The notes beneath the pieces are model-generated. The model worked only from the letters and a program-made list of their open reading frames with translations, ran no database searches and had not been told where the DNA came from. DNA of 64,000 bases, taken from positions 62,001-126,000 of the forward strand of contig NZ_JAFKOK010000005.1 in the NCBI RefSeq assembly GCF_017303295.1. Direction: 5' to 3'. The translations under genes and the position numbers were made by a program. Origin of the DNA: Rhodobacter sp. NTK016B (GTDB lineage Bacteria; Pseudomonadota; Alphaproteobacteria; Rhodobacterales; Rhodobacteraceae). Positions 8,588 to 17,119 of the stretch are shown here, one piece after another (within the stretch, counting starts at the first letter, position 1; each line of letters begins with the position of its first letter).

Positions 8588-9157
8588 ATGACCAAACTTA
8601 CCCCAACCCAAACCACCATCCTCGGCCGCGCCGCAGCCCGCCCGGGCAATCTGGCCCTGCCGCTCCCCGAGCGGCTGGCCGGTGCCGCCGCCAACATGGC
8701 TGTCGCGCGGATGCTCGAGCTCGGCTGGCTAGAGGAGGTCGACGCTGACATCCGCCGGGGCGAACCACTCTGGCGCGAAACCGGCGATGGGCATGGCACC
8801 ACGCTGATCGCCACCGAGGCCGGGCTCGCAGCCATCGGGATCGAGCCGGTCGTGCTGAAGGCCGTGGCCGGATTGCGCGGGGAGAACCCACCGGCGCAGC
8901 GCCAACCCACCGCGATTGGGGCCTCCGATGCCGCGAAGCCAGTGGCCATCCGCAGCGGCACCAAGCAGGCGCAGATCATTGCGCTCCTTCAGCGTCCCGA
9001 AGGTGCGGCCATCGCCGAGATCGCTGCCGAGACGGGCTGGCAGGCTCACACCGTGCGCGGCGCCATCTCCGGTGCGCTGAAGAAGAAGCTGGGCCTGCTC
9101 GTCACGTCGGAGAAGGTTGAGGGGAGAGGCACTGTCTACAAACTCGACGACGCCTGA
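8588..9157 (+). CDS. DUF3489 winged-helix protein
   Basis: A 189-residue protein. The first half is a winged-helix-like segment (MTKLTPTQTTILGRAAARPGN with WRETGDGHGTTLIATEAG). The C-terminal domain GTKQAQIIALLQRPEGAAIAEIAAETGWQAHTVRGAISGALKKKLG is the DUF3489 HTH signature. This suggests a DNA-binding regulator or replication accessory of the phage. It is preceded by GGAGGAC seven bases from the ATG and follows the DUF6900 gene. Confidence 0.8.
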   Translation: MTKLTPTQTTILGRAAARPGNLALPLPERLAGAAANMAVARMLELGWLEEVDADIRRGEPLWRETGDGHGTTLIATEAGLAAIGIEPVVLKAVAGLRGENPPAQRQPTAIGASDAAKPVAIRSGTKQAQIIALLQRPEGAAIAEIAAETGWQAHTVRGAISGALKKKLGLLVTSEKVEGRGTVYKLDDA

Positions 9158-9168
9158 GCATTTAAGCG

Positions 9169-9378
9169 TCAACGGCAGCGCTCGAACAATCGGCGCAGCG
9201 TGTACGTGCGCAAAAGCGAAATCCCGGTGAACAGCGCGCCGATCGACAGGTTCTCGCCGAGGCTCGGATGCAGGCCGAACCACGGGAACGCCACGATCTG
9301 TGTGACGACCGCCAGCGCGTAGCCGACCGCAACATTGGTGGCAGCCTCAACCAAAGACAGGAGGCGGGACTGGCTCAT
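9169..9378 (-). CDS. Small membrane protein, DUF7220-like
   Basis: A 69-residue protein starting MSQSRLLSLVEAATNVAVGYALAVVTQI with two hydrophobic helices and a basic C-terminus (YTLRRLFERCR). I recognise this type from phage-encoded DUF7220 proteins. The start overlaps the methyltransferase stop by 4 bases (ATGA), so it is the downstream partner in that operon. A longer reading of the same frame exists upstream but is a shadow of the methyltransferase gene. Confidence 0.7.
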   Translation of the reverse strand: MSQSRLLSLVEAATNVAVGYALAVVTQIVAFPWFGLHPSLGENLSIGALFTGISLLRTYTLRRLFERCR

Positions 9379-10637
9379 GCCGCGAGCCGTTCGGCCTTGA
9401 GCGCCGCGAAACTCTCGCCGGTTTCCACTAACAAGGCCTCTTTCCCGGTGAAGGATTGCCAGCGCTCGATGGCCACATCGACATAGGCTGGGTTCAGTTC
9501 GACCCCGAAGCAGACGCGACCAGTCGTTTCGGCTGCGATCAGCGTGGTGCCGGATCCCATGAACGGCTCGTACACCGCCTGACCGGGACTGGAGTTGTTC
9601 AGGATCGGGCGCCGCATGCACTCGACTGGCTTTTGCGTCCCATGCACGGTGTCGGCATCCTGATCGCGGTTGGCGATCTGCCACAGCGTTGTCTGCTTGC
9701 GATCGCCCGCCCAGTGACCCTTTCCCTTGGCACGCACCGCGTACCAGCAAGGCTCGTGCTGCCAGTGATAATCGCCGCGGCTCAGCACCAGCCTGTCCTT
9801 GGCCCAGATGATCTGTGACCGGATGGCGAAGCCCGCGGCGATCAGGCTCTCAGCCACAGTCGCCGCATGCAGCGCGCCGTGCCAGACATAGGCGACATCG
9901 CCCGGGAACAGCGCCCAGGCCTCGCGCCAGTCGGCACGGTCATCGTTTAGAACCTTGCCGGTGCGCTTGGTTTTGGCAGAACCGGCTTGGTTGCGCCAGG
10001 ACGGGTCGTATTCGACACCGTAAGGCGGGTCGGTCACCATCAGCATCGGCTTTACGCCCCCGAGCAGTCGCCCGACCACGTCGGCCGTGGTGCTGTCGCC
10101 ACAGATCAGCCGGTGCGCGCCGAGCTGCCAGAGGTCGCCGGGCACCGACACCGGCGTGACCGGGAGCTCGCGGACCTCGTCCTCGCCTTCGATCGGGCCA
10201 TCGCCGCCCAGCGCCTCGGGATCCCGCAGCAGGGCGTCGAGATCCTCGTCGCTCATGCCGAGCAGCGACAGATCAAAATCCTCCGCCAGCAGCCCCGCGA
10301 TCTCGTCACGCAACATTGCCTCGTCCCAGTCGCCGAGTTCCGTCAGCTTGTTGTCGGCAATCCGGTAGGCACGCCGCTCGGCCTCATCGAGGTGACCGAG
10401 CCGGATCACCGGCACCTCGGACAGCCCCAGCATCGTGGCGGCCAGCACGCGGCCGTGCCCGGCGATCAGTTCGCCATCGTCGGCCACCATACAGGGCACG
10501 GTCCAGCCGAACTTCGCCATGCTGGCAGCGATCTTTGCTACCTGGTCGTCGCCGTGCATCTTGGCATTGCTTGCATAGGGGCGCAGCCGATCGATCGACC
10601 ACGTCTCGATCTGGCTCGGCACGAAGACGAGGTCCAT
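9375..10637 (-). CDS. ParB-domain DNA adenine methyltransferase
   Basis: A 420-residue two-domain protein. The N-terminus is a ParB/Sulfiredoxin-like domain (IDRLRPYASNAKMHGDDQVAKIAASMAKFGW, GELIAGHGRVLAA). The C-terminus is an N6-adenine or N4-cytosine methylase with motif IV DPPY (TDPPYGVEYDP) before motif I FMGSGTT, the beta-class order. Such enzymes are typical phage orphan methyltransferases that protect phage DNA or alter its recognition. I chose the Met at 10637 because the next in-frame Met (10730) adds a non-conserved leader. A minus-strand terminator lies just upstream. Confidence 0.88.
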   Translation of the reverse strand: MDLVFVPSQIETWSIDRLRPYASNAKMHGDDQVAKIAASMAKFGWTVPCMVADDGELIAGHGRVLAATMLGLSEVPVIRLGHLDEAERRAYRIADNKLTELGDWDEAMLRDEIAGLLAEDFDLSLLGMSDEDLDALLRDPEALGGDGPIEGEDEVRELPVTPVSVPGDLWQLGAHRLICGDSTTADVVGRLLGGVKPMLMVTDPPYGVEYDPSWRNQAGSAKTKRTGKVLNDDRADWREAWALFPGDVAYVWHGALHAATVAESLIAAGFAIRSQIIWAKDRLVLSRGDYHWQHEPCWYAVRAKGKGHWAGDRKQTTLWQIANRDQDADTVHGTQKPVECMRRPILNNSSPGQAVYEPFMGSGTTLIAAETTGRVCFGVELNPAYVDVAIERWQSFTGKEALLVETGESFAALKAERLAA

Positions 10638-10723
10638 GGGGCAAGTCTCTATGAGGTGAAAGGTGTCTGGCCCAACGCTGCACCGGCACGGCGAGCGGTT
10701 GAAAAACGGTCCATGATGTCGGG

Positions 10724-10760
10724 AAAACAAAAGCGCCCGCGAGGGGGATCCTGCGGGCGC
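10724..10760 (-). terminator. Rho-independent terminator on the minus strand
   Basis: Perfect 8-bp arms, 10753-10760 and 10733-10740 (GCGCCCGC paired with GCGGGCGC), enclose a 12-base loop. On the minus strand they are followed directly by TTTTGTTTT (10732-10724). It would stop transcripts arriving from the 11.4-18.7 kb cassette before they enter the methyltransferase and packaging genes. Confidence 0.75.
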
Positions 10761-11371
10761 AACTCTTCGATGATCAAGGGATAGGTCAAGGGGGGCAGCT
10801 TTGTCAAACCATTTTTGTGCTTTGAATCAATGCGTTCCGGGGACACCGCGAAGGCCACTCACGCAGGTGGCCTGCGGCGGTGTCTTTTGGCCAGGGTGGC
10901 TTCCCCAAAGTGGCCAAGGTGGATTCCGCGCAGGAATCCACCTTGGCCACGGCATCGCTGCGCAAGCGTTTGATTTTGAGTCAGAATTTCGCGTGTCGCC
11001 GGCGAGGTGGATTCCAAGTGGATTCCCCGGTGAAAAGGCCAGTCGCTAGGAAACTCCCGCGCTGCGCCCCCCCGCATACGTTTGAGGCCGGGGAGGAACC
11101 ATGCCAGGGGGGCTTGCGCGTCATCATCGGCCCATTATTGCCGTTCTGCCTATGCGCCGTGCTGGGTTGCAGCTTTTCTAGAGCGGCAATACCAACCTAG
11201 GTGCAGCGCAGCGCCGGTAGTATATCGAATTTCTGCACCGCGGGCTTTCCAGCCCTCAAGGTCATTTCCGAATGGACTTGCAAAGGCAAACGAGTGCCAT
11301 TATCTTTGCTGCAAGAGGGGACACCCCCTCAACGGCATAGACGGGCTGAGCATTCGGTGCTGCCCAATATT
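10761..11371. other. Non-coding gap between the phage methylase and the cargo cassette
   Basis: About 610 bases without a convincing gene. It holds the perfect inverted repeat at 10911-10949 and further copies of GTGGATTCC at about 11005 and 11016. From about 11200 rightwards composition becomes more A/T-rich, which continues through the cassette. Short open frames here have no recognisable features. Confidence 0.6.
10911..10949. repeat. Perfect 17-bp inverted repeat
   Basis: Arms 10911-10927 (TGGCCAAGGTGGATTCC) and 10933-10949 are exact reverse complements around a 5-base spacer. No T-run follows on either strand, so it is not a standard terminator. Related words (GGTGGCTTCC, GTGGATTCC) occur just upstream and again near 11005-11025. 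Confidence 0.85.
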
Positions 11372-12514
11372 TTAGGGGCCGCCAGACAAGAGTTGCTTAG
11401 TGGCAGCGCTTGCGGCGGCCTCAATTGCTATATCGGCCTTTTGATCGAAATATCCGAGGAGAAATCCGAGGTTGCGCCGAAACCATCCCGGATTCACCTG
11501 CTCTTCAATTTCGCGGGTCAGGCGACCGGTATCGATATCCGCACTTATTAGTATCTTTCGCAGTTCTTCACAGGTCAGCTCGTCACTTTCTTGTCCTTCT
11601 AAAGGCTCCAAATCCGCCAGACGATCAAGAAGCGATTGTACTGCCGGTTCCAAGGACTTCGGGCCAGCGATCTTGCCCGACGACACTTGGCGCAGGTAGA
11701 ATGAGTGGGCAAACGCGAGAGTCCTAATCTGGGAATAGAAAAGCCGGGCGAGGCGCTCTTTGGCCGTCTCATTGTCTAAACCCATAAGGGACGGGTTTGC
11801 TGCCGTATCAAAGTGCTGTCCGTGCACCCCCGATCTAGTTACAAAGAGCTTTAGATCGTCCCGCTTTAACAGCATTCGCATCTGGTGTTCTTTGCTGAGC
11901 GTGGTTTCTCGACCTGCTCGAATAAAAGCAAAGGGGCGCCCGACGCCCACGTAATTCGACCCTACGGTTTCAATATCAAAGGTTTTGAGGGCTTGTGTTT
12001 TTGTGCTGCTTAATAGCCAACCGTCGCGCAGTGCATCCATTGAATTCCAGAATGGTTGTGTCAGCTTCCTCCCATCGGTGAGTTCCACGCGAAGATCGTT
12101 TTCCAAAATCTGCCTTGCTACAGTAGATGCACTGTAGTCAACCTTGCCGTTGATAGCGGCGATGTGCTCTATTGATCCCTCGTTAAGCCGAAAGCCAAGT
12201 TCAAACCTCCCCGCCATCAGCCCATCAAAGTAAAAACGCCGATAGAATGGGTATGCCAAAACCGTGCGATTGAGGTTTGGAATTGGCGTCAGGAAAAACT
12301 GTTTGGGATATCGAACTAAATTGTCACAATCGGCATAATAGTTTTCTCCGGTAAATCCATTAGCTGACTTGGTGCGGGTATGAATGCTGCCCAGCCCCCT
12401 AGCAAAATGCGCTTGTGGGTCAGCACGTCCCCACGCCGGTCGTTCAAGGCGCCCGGCGTTTTCTCGATGCAAGTTGCGGAAATCAGCAACCGGATAGGTG
12501 ATCGAAATGAACAT
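11372..12514 (-). CDS. Unknown protein, distal gene of the cargo cassette
   Basis: A 380-residue protein starting MFISITYPVADFRNLHRENAG. I do not recognise a family. The N-terminal half is mixed alpha/beta with aromatic-rich stretches (PYPFYRRFYFDGLMAGRFELGF type). The C-terminal 150 residues are mostly helical (TAKERLARLFYSQIRTLAFAHSFYLRQ, LLDRLADLEPLEGQESDELTCEELRKIL). There is no transmembrane segment, signal peptide or obvious catalytic motif. An in-frame extension to 12709 overlaps the neighbouring gene and is unlikely. It follows the upstream gene by 25 bases, and codon use is less GC-rich than in flanking phage genes. It could be an effector or a specificity partner of the methyltransferase. 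Confidence 0.65.
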   Translation of the reverse strand: MFISITYPVADFRNLHRENAGRLERPAWGRADPQAHFARGLGSIHTRTKSANGFTGENYYADCDNLVRYPKQFFLTPIPNLNRTVLAYPFYRRFYFDGLMAGRFELGFRLNEGSIEHIAAINGKVDYSASTVARQILENDLRVELTDGRKLTQPFWNSMDALRDGWLLSSTKTQALKTFDIETVGSNYVGVGRPFAFIRAGRETTLSKEHQMRMLLKRDDLKLFVTRSGVHGQHFDTAANPSLMGLDNETAKERLARLFYSQIRTLAFAHSFYLRQVSSGKIAGPKSLEPAVQSLLDRLADLEPLEGQESDELTCEELRKILISADIDTGRLTREIEEQVNPGWFRRNLGFLLGYFDQKADIAIEAAASAATKQLLSGGP

Positions 12515-12539
12515 AATGCCTGACTTTTGAGTTGCCTGT

Positions 12540-13295
12540 TTACGTCGCGATCTTGCAGCGATTTGCCTCCTGCCGAAGATATGTGATGCAACCGAGAATC
12601 CACCGGTCCAACTCTTCAACAGAAACCGGCACGTGCGCCACTTTAGCGCCAGAACTCTGCCACCATAACGCAGCGCTGGCGAGGTGCATGTTCTCAACTG
12701 TGAGGCCAAGAAGCAGTTCCGACGGTTCTACAGCTCCTCCAGCGGCGAATTCCAAGATCGCTTGTTGCTCAACTGGTCCGCCGAACCGGATTGGCGGCGG
12801 TGGGCTAGCGCGAGCACTTTCGAGGATGTCGAGTTGCCAATGTGGATGCCCTGCCAATTCTACGAAAGCTCGACTGCGCCGCCCGACCCATTCACTCCGT
12901 AGAAATTGGGGCTTGGACAACTCCCCGATGCGCCCGATGTGAAGCGTGAAGCCCGCATCAACGAACCGGAAGTTCTGTTCCGAGCCCTGCTTTAGCCAAT
13001 TCTCGCGATATCCTGTCCAGATCCACACCTCATGGTTTAACGAAGCGATCGGTACTACGCGATGTGGTTTGCCTCGATTACGGGTAATCGTTTCACTAGC
13101 GCGGCCGGCAAGGGTAATAGTGGCTAATGTGCTGCTGATTTCTGGTGCGAAGGCGAGTTCTCCTGTCTTCAATCCGATCGCAGCTCCAAAGCGCACGGCG
13201 AGCGTTTGCGCCCGCTTCGAAAAAGCGCCAAATGAAAGGTTGGGCTCCTGGACCTCAGCTTTTGCCAAGTTCAGGAACCCCATAAAGTGAAGCAA
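12540..13295 (-). CDS. Unknown protein, third gene of the cargo cassette
   Basis: A 251-residue protein beginning MLHFMGFLNLAKAEVQEPN, family not recognised. It contains mixed beta-strand-rich segments (ASLNHEVWIWTGYRENWLK, RFVDAGFTLHIGRIGELS, FVELAGHPHWQLDIL) and a helical C-terminus (DRWILGCITYLRQEANRC). It overlaps the 3' end of the methyltransferase gene by 41 bases, which argues that the two evolved as one operon. I looked for PD-(D/E)xK, HNH and GIY-YIG nuclease motifs and saw none that I would defend. No membrane segments. Confidence 0.65.
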   Translation of the reverse strand: MLHFMGFLNLAKAEVQEPNLSFGAFSKRAQTLAVRFGAAIGLKTGELAFAPEISSTLATITLAGRASETITRNRGKPHRVVPIASLNHEVWIWTGYRENWLKQGSEQNFRFVDAGFTLHIGRIGELSKPQFLRSEWVGRRSRAFVELAGHPHWQLDILESARASPPPPIRFGGPVEQQAILEFAAGGAVEPSELLLGLTVENMHLASAALWWQSSGAKVAHVPVSVEELDRWILGCITYLRQEANRCKIAT

Positions 13296-14598
13296 CGATA
13301 CGATCGATATCGCCTCCTGAGTTGGCCTCGCGCTTCACGGCAGCACTCGCCAAAGCTCGCACTAGTTCTGAATACAGGGGGGTCTGCGACTTCTCCCAAA
13401 GATCCGGAATATGAACTGGAGCGACAAAGCGGCTGCTCAGATCGAGCTGTCCGCCCGCAATTGTGACGGAGCGAAACGACACCAGACGAACAAACGCACG
13501 GGAATTTAGCAGCGTCACATAGGCTCGAAGAACTTCGATGGAAGCTGCTTCAGCAACCCCTTCACTCCATTCCTCCTCATGCTCTTCGACCGATAAGTTC
13601 AGGATTCGCTTTGGTGTCCATACATGGCCCGTAGAAGGTAGATATCTACCAACCTCATCGAGGGCGAAGCTACCTTCGGCACCAAAGAACTTGGAGACGA
13701 TCCTCGGCTCATTTGAAAGCGCGAAACTACCGGTACGGGGGCGCATCAACCCCCACCAATCCTGCCGGTTGGCTCGCACGATTGACGCGCGACTCCTCAG
13801 AAGCGCTTCGTTCGGCTTGAGAACCAATTTGTAGAAAGTCGGCACTGCCTCCGACAGCGCCGCCTCGTCTTCGAAAATGGGCCCATTCTTACCATGAGGA
13901 AAGAACATATGGTACTTTTTTAAGATGCGCCCATCGTCAATGGAGTCAGTCATCAGCGCATCTCGAAAGTAGCGCTTCTCTTTGGCGGGCAGCTTGAGGT
14001 GACGAAACTCCTCTTCATTAAAGAGGAACAGCTTCAGGTTCCCTGTCTGAACACCTTGGGCGATGTTAAACAAACTGCCAACAGTGGGCGTCTGTGCGGC
14101 TTCAAGTGCATCGATGATACTGCGCTGTTCAGGCGTCAGAATACGCCACGGAAGCTTGCGGCCAAGTACGGAGGTGTCAGCCGAAAAGAGGTTCCACTGT
14201 TTATCACCGGTGGCACGCGCGGGTGGTGAGCCATGTGTCTTACGCAATTCGCGCAATGCATCACCCGTAACTCCAGGCTCGTTTCCTGTTACAAGCGCGG
14301 TGAACTCGCGACTGGGTGCTCCCCCTTTGGTCAAAACAATGCAAGCGACGTGAACCAACGCTTGGCTGAAAAGGCCAAAGTCGCCAATTCTGGCGATCAA
14401 ACGGACATCTCCCGCGGCGGCGAGACTTTCGCGCCACGGCGTGGCAGATTCATGGGTAAGCAAATTTGCGGGAAACAGCGCCCCCATGGCTCCACCATTT
14501 TTCAACGCTTCCAATGCGCGGGTGACAAACGCCATGCTGTAATCGCCGCGGCTGCCCGCCTTTTCGCCGACCACTGAACGGAGTTGCGCCTTCTGCTG
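13255..14598 (-). pseudogene. Eco57I-like adenine methyltransferase, C-terminal part (split by IS21)
   Basis: The frame reads from the IS junction to a stop at 13255, about 447 codons including the duplicated target. It begins QKAQLRSVVG and contains RGDYSMAFVTRALEALKNGGAMGALFPANLL, the region that follows NPPF in Eco57I/BREX-type adenine methyltransferases. A target-recognition-like region follows (LFNIAQGVQTGN, RANRQDWWGLMRPRTG, PRIVSKFFGAEG, NSRAFVRLVSF). Removing the IS and one copy of the 5-bp target joins this exactly in frame to the N-terminal part at 17120-18250. A short restart inside the IS end could make a fragment, but not a working enzyme. Confidence 0.85.
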
Positions 14599-14707
14599 TG
14601 TTCCGGCGTGCAATTTTGACCCCCTAGGCGGGTCGATCGGCGTGCAATTTTGACCCCCCAGTTGTTCTGTCAGACCGTTCGTTGCGAGACAGCGAACGGA
14701 GGGGGAG

Positions 14708-16319
14708 TTGAAACGGGTGGATACGATTGCGCGGGTGCGACGGGCCTTTCACGTTCAGGGCTGGTCGATGAAGAAGATCGTCCGGGAGTTGCACGTGTCG
14801 CGGAACACCGTGCGAAAGATCCTGCGAACAGGCGAGACGGATTTCAGCTATGAACGGAGCCGCCAGCCCCAGCCTCGGATCGGGCCGTGGCAAGATCAGC
14901 TCGAGCAGTTGCTGTCATCGAATGCGGACAAGCCGTCGCGGGAACGGCTGACGCTGATCCGCATCTTCGAGGAGCTGCGCGGTCTCGGCTATGAGGGCGG
15001 TTACGATGCGGTGCGCCGGTTTGCCAAGTCATGGTCGCAGAACCGCGGCGGGGTCACCGCTGAGGCCTATGTCCCGCTCTACTATGCGCCCGGCGAAGCC
15101 TATCAGTTCGACTGGAGCCACGAGATCATCGTGATCAGTGGAGTCACTTTGACTGTGAAGGTCGCGCATGTGCGGCTTTGCCACAGCCGGATGATGTTTG
15201 CCCGAGCCTACATGCGCGAGAGCCAGGAGATGGTCTTCGACGCGCACGATCGGGCCTTCGCCTTCTTCAGGGGCATCTGCACCCGCGGGATCTACGACAA
15301 TATGAAGACGGCGGTCGAGGCGATCTTCATCGGCAAGGAGCGGCATTACAACCGCCGCTTCCTGCAGATGTGCAGTCACTATCTGGTGCAGCCGGTGGCA
15401 TGTACCCCGGCATCAGGCTGGGAGAAGGGCCAGGTCGAGAACCAAGTTGGGCTGGTGCGGGAACGATTCTTCACGCCGCGGCTGCGGGTCAAAAGCCTCG
15501 ACGAACTCAACGCCTGGCTGCTCGACAAATGCGTGGCCTATGCCAAGGCGCATCGTCACCCGGAAGAAAGCGACAAGACGATCTGGGAGATGTTCGAGGC
15601 CGAGCGGCCGCAGCTCATCCCCTATATCGGTCCCTTCGACGGCTTCCACAGCGTGCCGGCCTCGGTATCGAAGACCTGCACTGTGCGTTTCGACAACAAC
15701 AAATACTCGGTGCTGGCCACGGCAGTCGGCCGACCCGTCGATGTGCATGCCTATGCCGAGCGGATCGTCATCCGGCAGGACGGGGTGATCGTCGGCGAGC
15801 ATGCGCGTGCCTTCGGCCGCGGCCAGACCATCTATGATCCTTGGCACTATGTGCCTGTTCTGGCCCGCAAACCCGGAGCCTTGCGGAACGGGGCGCCGTT
15901 CAAGGACTGGGTGCTGCCACCAGCCATGGCCGCAATCCGGCGCAAGCTGAAGGGCAGCGATGACGGCGACCGGCCTCCTCTCGGGACATTGCGTGCCGCA
16001 ATGCCCTGCCGGGCAATGGATGGTCCAGATCCTGAGCTGCGTCCGCGATGACGGACTTCAGGCGCTCGAGGCGGCCTGCCGCGAAGCCCTCGATCAGGGC
16101 GTCCATTCTGCTTCTGTCATCATCAACATCCTCGCCCGACGTCGCGATCCGACGCCACCGCCCTTCCTACTGACCCCTATCGCTCTGCGCCTGACCCACG
16201 AACCCGTGGCCGACTGCGCGCGCTACGACAGTCTCAGGAGAACTAACTCACATGGAACGCACTCAAATCCTCGACCTGATGGGAACACTCAAGCTCTACG
16301 GAATGCGCAGCTCCTATGA
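14708..16319 (+). pseudogene. istA: IS21 transposase istA, frameshifted
   Basis: It starts at TTG 14708 after GGAGGGGGAG. The first frame runs to 16051 (447 codons): N-terminal HTH (SMKKIVRELHVSRNTVRKILR), then an rve-type DDE core with FDWSHE, IYDNMKTAV and a C-terminal E in KGQVENQVGL. At about 15974-16019 the expected Asp-Arg-Gln-Met-Val join is replaced by about 46 bases containing a hairpin. The conserved IstA tail (MVQILSCVRDDGLQALEAACREAL to [11 protein letters not shown]) continues in the +1 frame to 16319. The transposase is therefore probably truncated by about 95 residues unless frameshifting rescues it. Confidence 0.85.
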
Positions 16320-16980
16320 CGAGATCATGGCCGCTGGCATCAAGCGCCAGCACGAACCCCCGCGCATCGTGGGCGATCTGCTGCAGTCTGAGATTGCCGA
16401 GAAACAGGCGCGGTCCATCCGGTACCAGATGACAATCGCCAAGCTGCCTTTGGCAAAGGACATCGAAGAGTTCGACTTTGCTGGCACGCCGATCAACGAA
16501 GGTCTGGTCAAAGATCTGGTCACCGGCAGCTTCGTGGCCGATCAGCGCAACGTCGTTCTGGTCGGCGGCACCGGGACTGGAAAGACCCACCTGGCCATCG
16601 CCATCGCGCGGGCGCTCATTCGCAACGGCGCTCGCGGGCGCTTCTTCAACGTCGTCGATCTGGTGAACCGCCTGGAAACCGAGATCCGCGGCGGCAAGCA
16701 GGGCCGGATGGCCGAGTATCTCACGCGACTGGACTTCGTCATCCTCGACGAACTCGGCTATTTGCCCTTCGCGCAATCCGGCGGCCAGTTGCTGTTCCAT
16801 CTGATCAGCCGCCTCTACGAGCGCACCTCGGTCGTCGTAACCACCAACCTCGCCTTCGGCGAATGGCCCACAATCTTCGGCGACGCCAAAATGACCACTG
16901 CGCTGCTCGACCGCCTCACCCACCACTGCGAAATCATCGAGACCGGAAACGAGTCCTGGCGCTTCAAGAACCGCGCCTGA
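16252..16980 (+). CDS. istB: IS21 ATPase helper IstB
   Basis: A 242-residue AAA+ ATPase with Walker [17 protein letters not shown] near residue 105, Walker [13 protein letters not shown] near 165 and an [19 protein letters not shown] sensor region, all standard for IstB. IstB assembles on DNA and activates IstA for target selection and transposition. The start overlaps the end of the shifted istA frame by 68 bases. Length is normal and the gene looks intact. Confidence 0.95.
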   Translation: MERTQILDLMGTLKLYGMRSSYDEIMAAGIKRQHEPPRIVGDLLQSEIAEKQARSIRYQMTIAKLPLAKDIEEFDFAGTPINEGLVKDLVTGSFVADQRNVVLVGGTGTGKTHLAIAIARALIRNGARGRFFNVVDLVNRLETEIRGGKQGRMAEYLTRLDFVILDELGYLPFAQSGGQLLFHLISRLYERTSVVVTTNLAFGEWPTIFGDAKMTTALLDRLTHHCEIIETGNESWRFKNRA

Positions 16981-16996
16981 TCCGTCTGGAAAAATG

Positions 16997-17058
16997 GCGA
17001 AGAGGGCCTGAGCCGCCTCCACTCTGTGATCGGTTCCGTCGGCTCAGGCCCTCTTCGC
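16997..17058. repeat. 19-bp perfect inverted repeat inside the IS, downstream of istB
   Basis: Arms 16997-17015 (GCGAAGAGGGCCTGAGCCG) and 17040-17058 are exact reverse complements with a 24-base loop, 16 bases after the istB stop. The stem would terminate or protect IS transcripts. No clear T-run follows. Confidence 0.8.
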
Positions 17059-17119
17059 GACACCGCAGGGGGTCAAAATTGGACGCCGATACGGGGTCAG
17101 TTTTGCAGGCCGATTGACA

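Larger units (their letters stand above)
14599..17119 (+). mobile_element. IS21-family insertion sequence (2521 bp)
   Basis: Carries an istA-istB pair. The left end starts TGTTCC at 14599 and the right end closes GACA at 17119, giving TGT...ACA termini. Subterminal repeats are TGCAATTTTGACCCCC at 14609 and 14643, and inverted related copies at 17068-17083 and 17093-17107. Flanks TGCTG (14594-14598) and TGCGG (17120-17124) make an imperfect 5-bp target duplication. The boundaries are confirmed because excision with one target copy restores the interrupted methyltransferase reading frame. It is inserted opposite to the host gene. Confidence 0.93.

Noticed and set aside
10911-11030. CRISPR array
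   Set aside because: The repeated words are short, unevenly spaced and not separated by uniform spacers. No cas genes are in the window.
12515-12709. Longer start for the 380-residue cassette protein
   Set aside because: The extra 65 residues overlap the preceding gene and look like shadow sequence. The ATG at 12514 gives a sensible N-terminus.
17044-17119. Coding tail of the methyltransferase fragment inside the IS
   Set aside because: These residues come from the IS end and are not part of the enzyme. I ended the pseudogene at the IS boundary.
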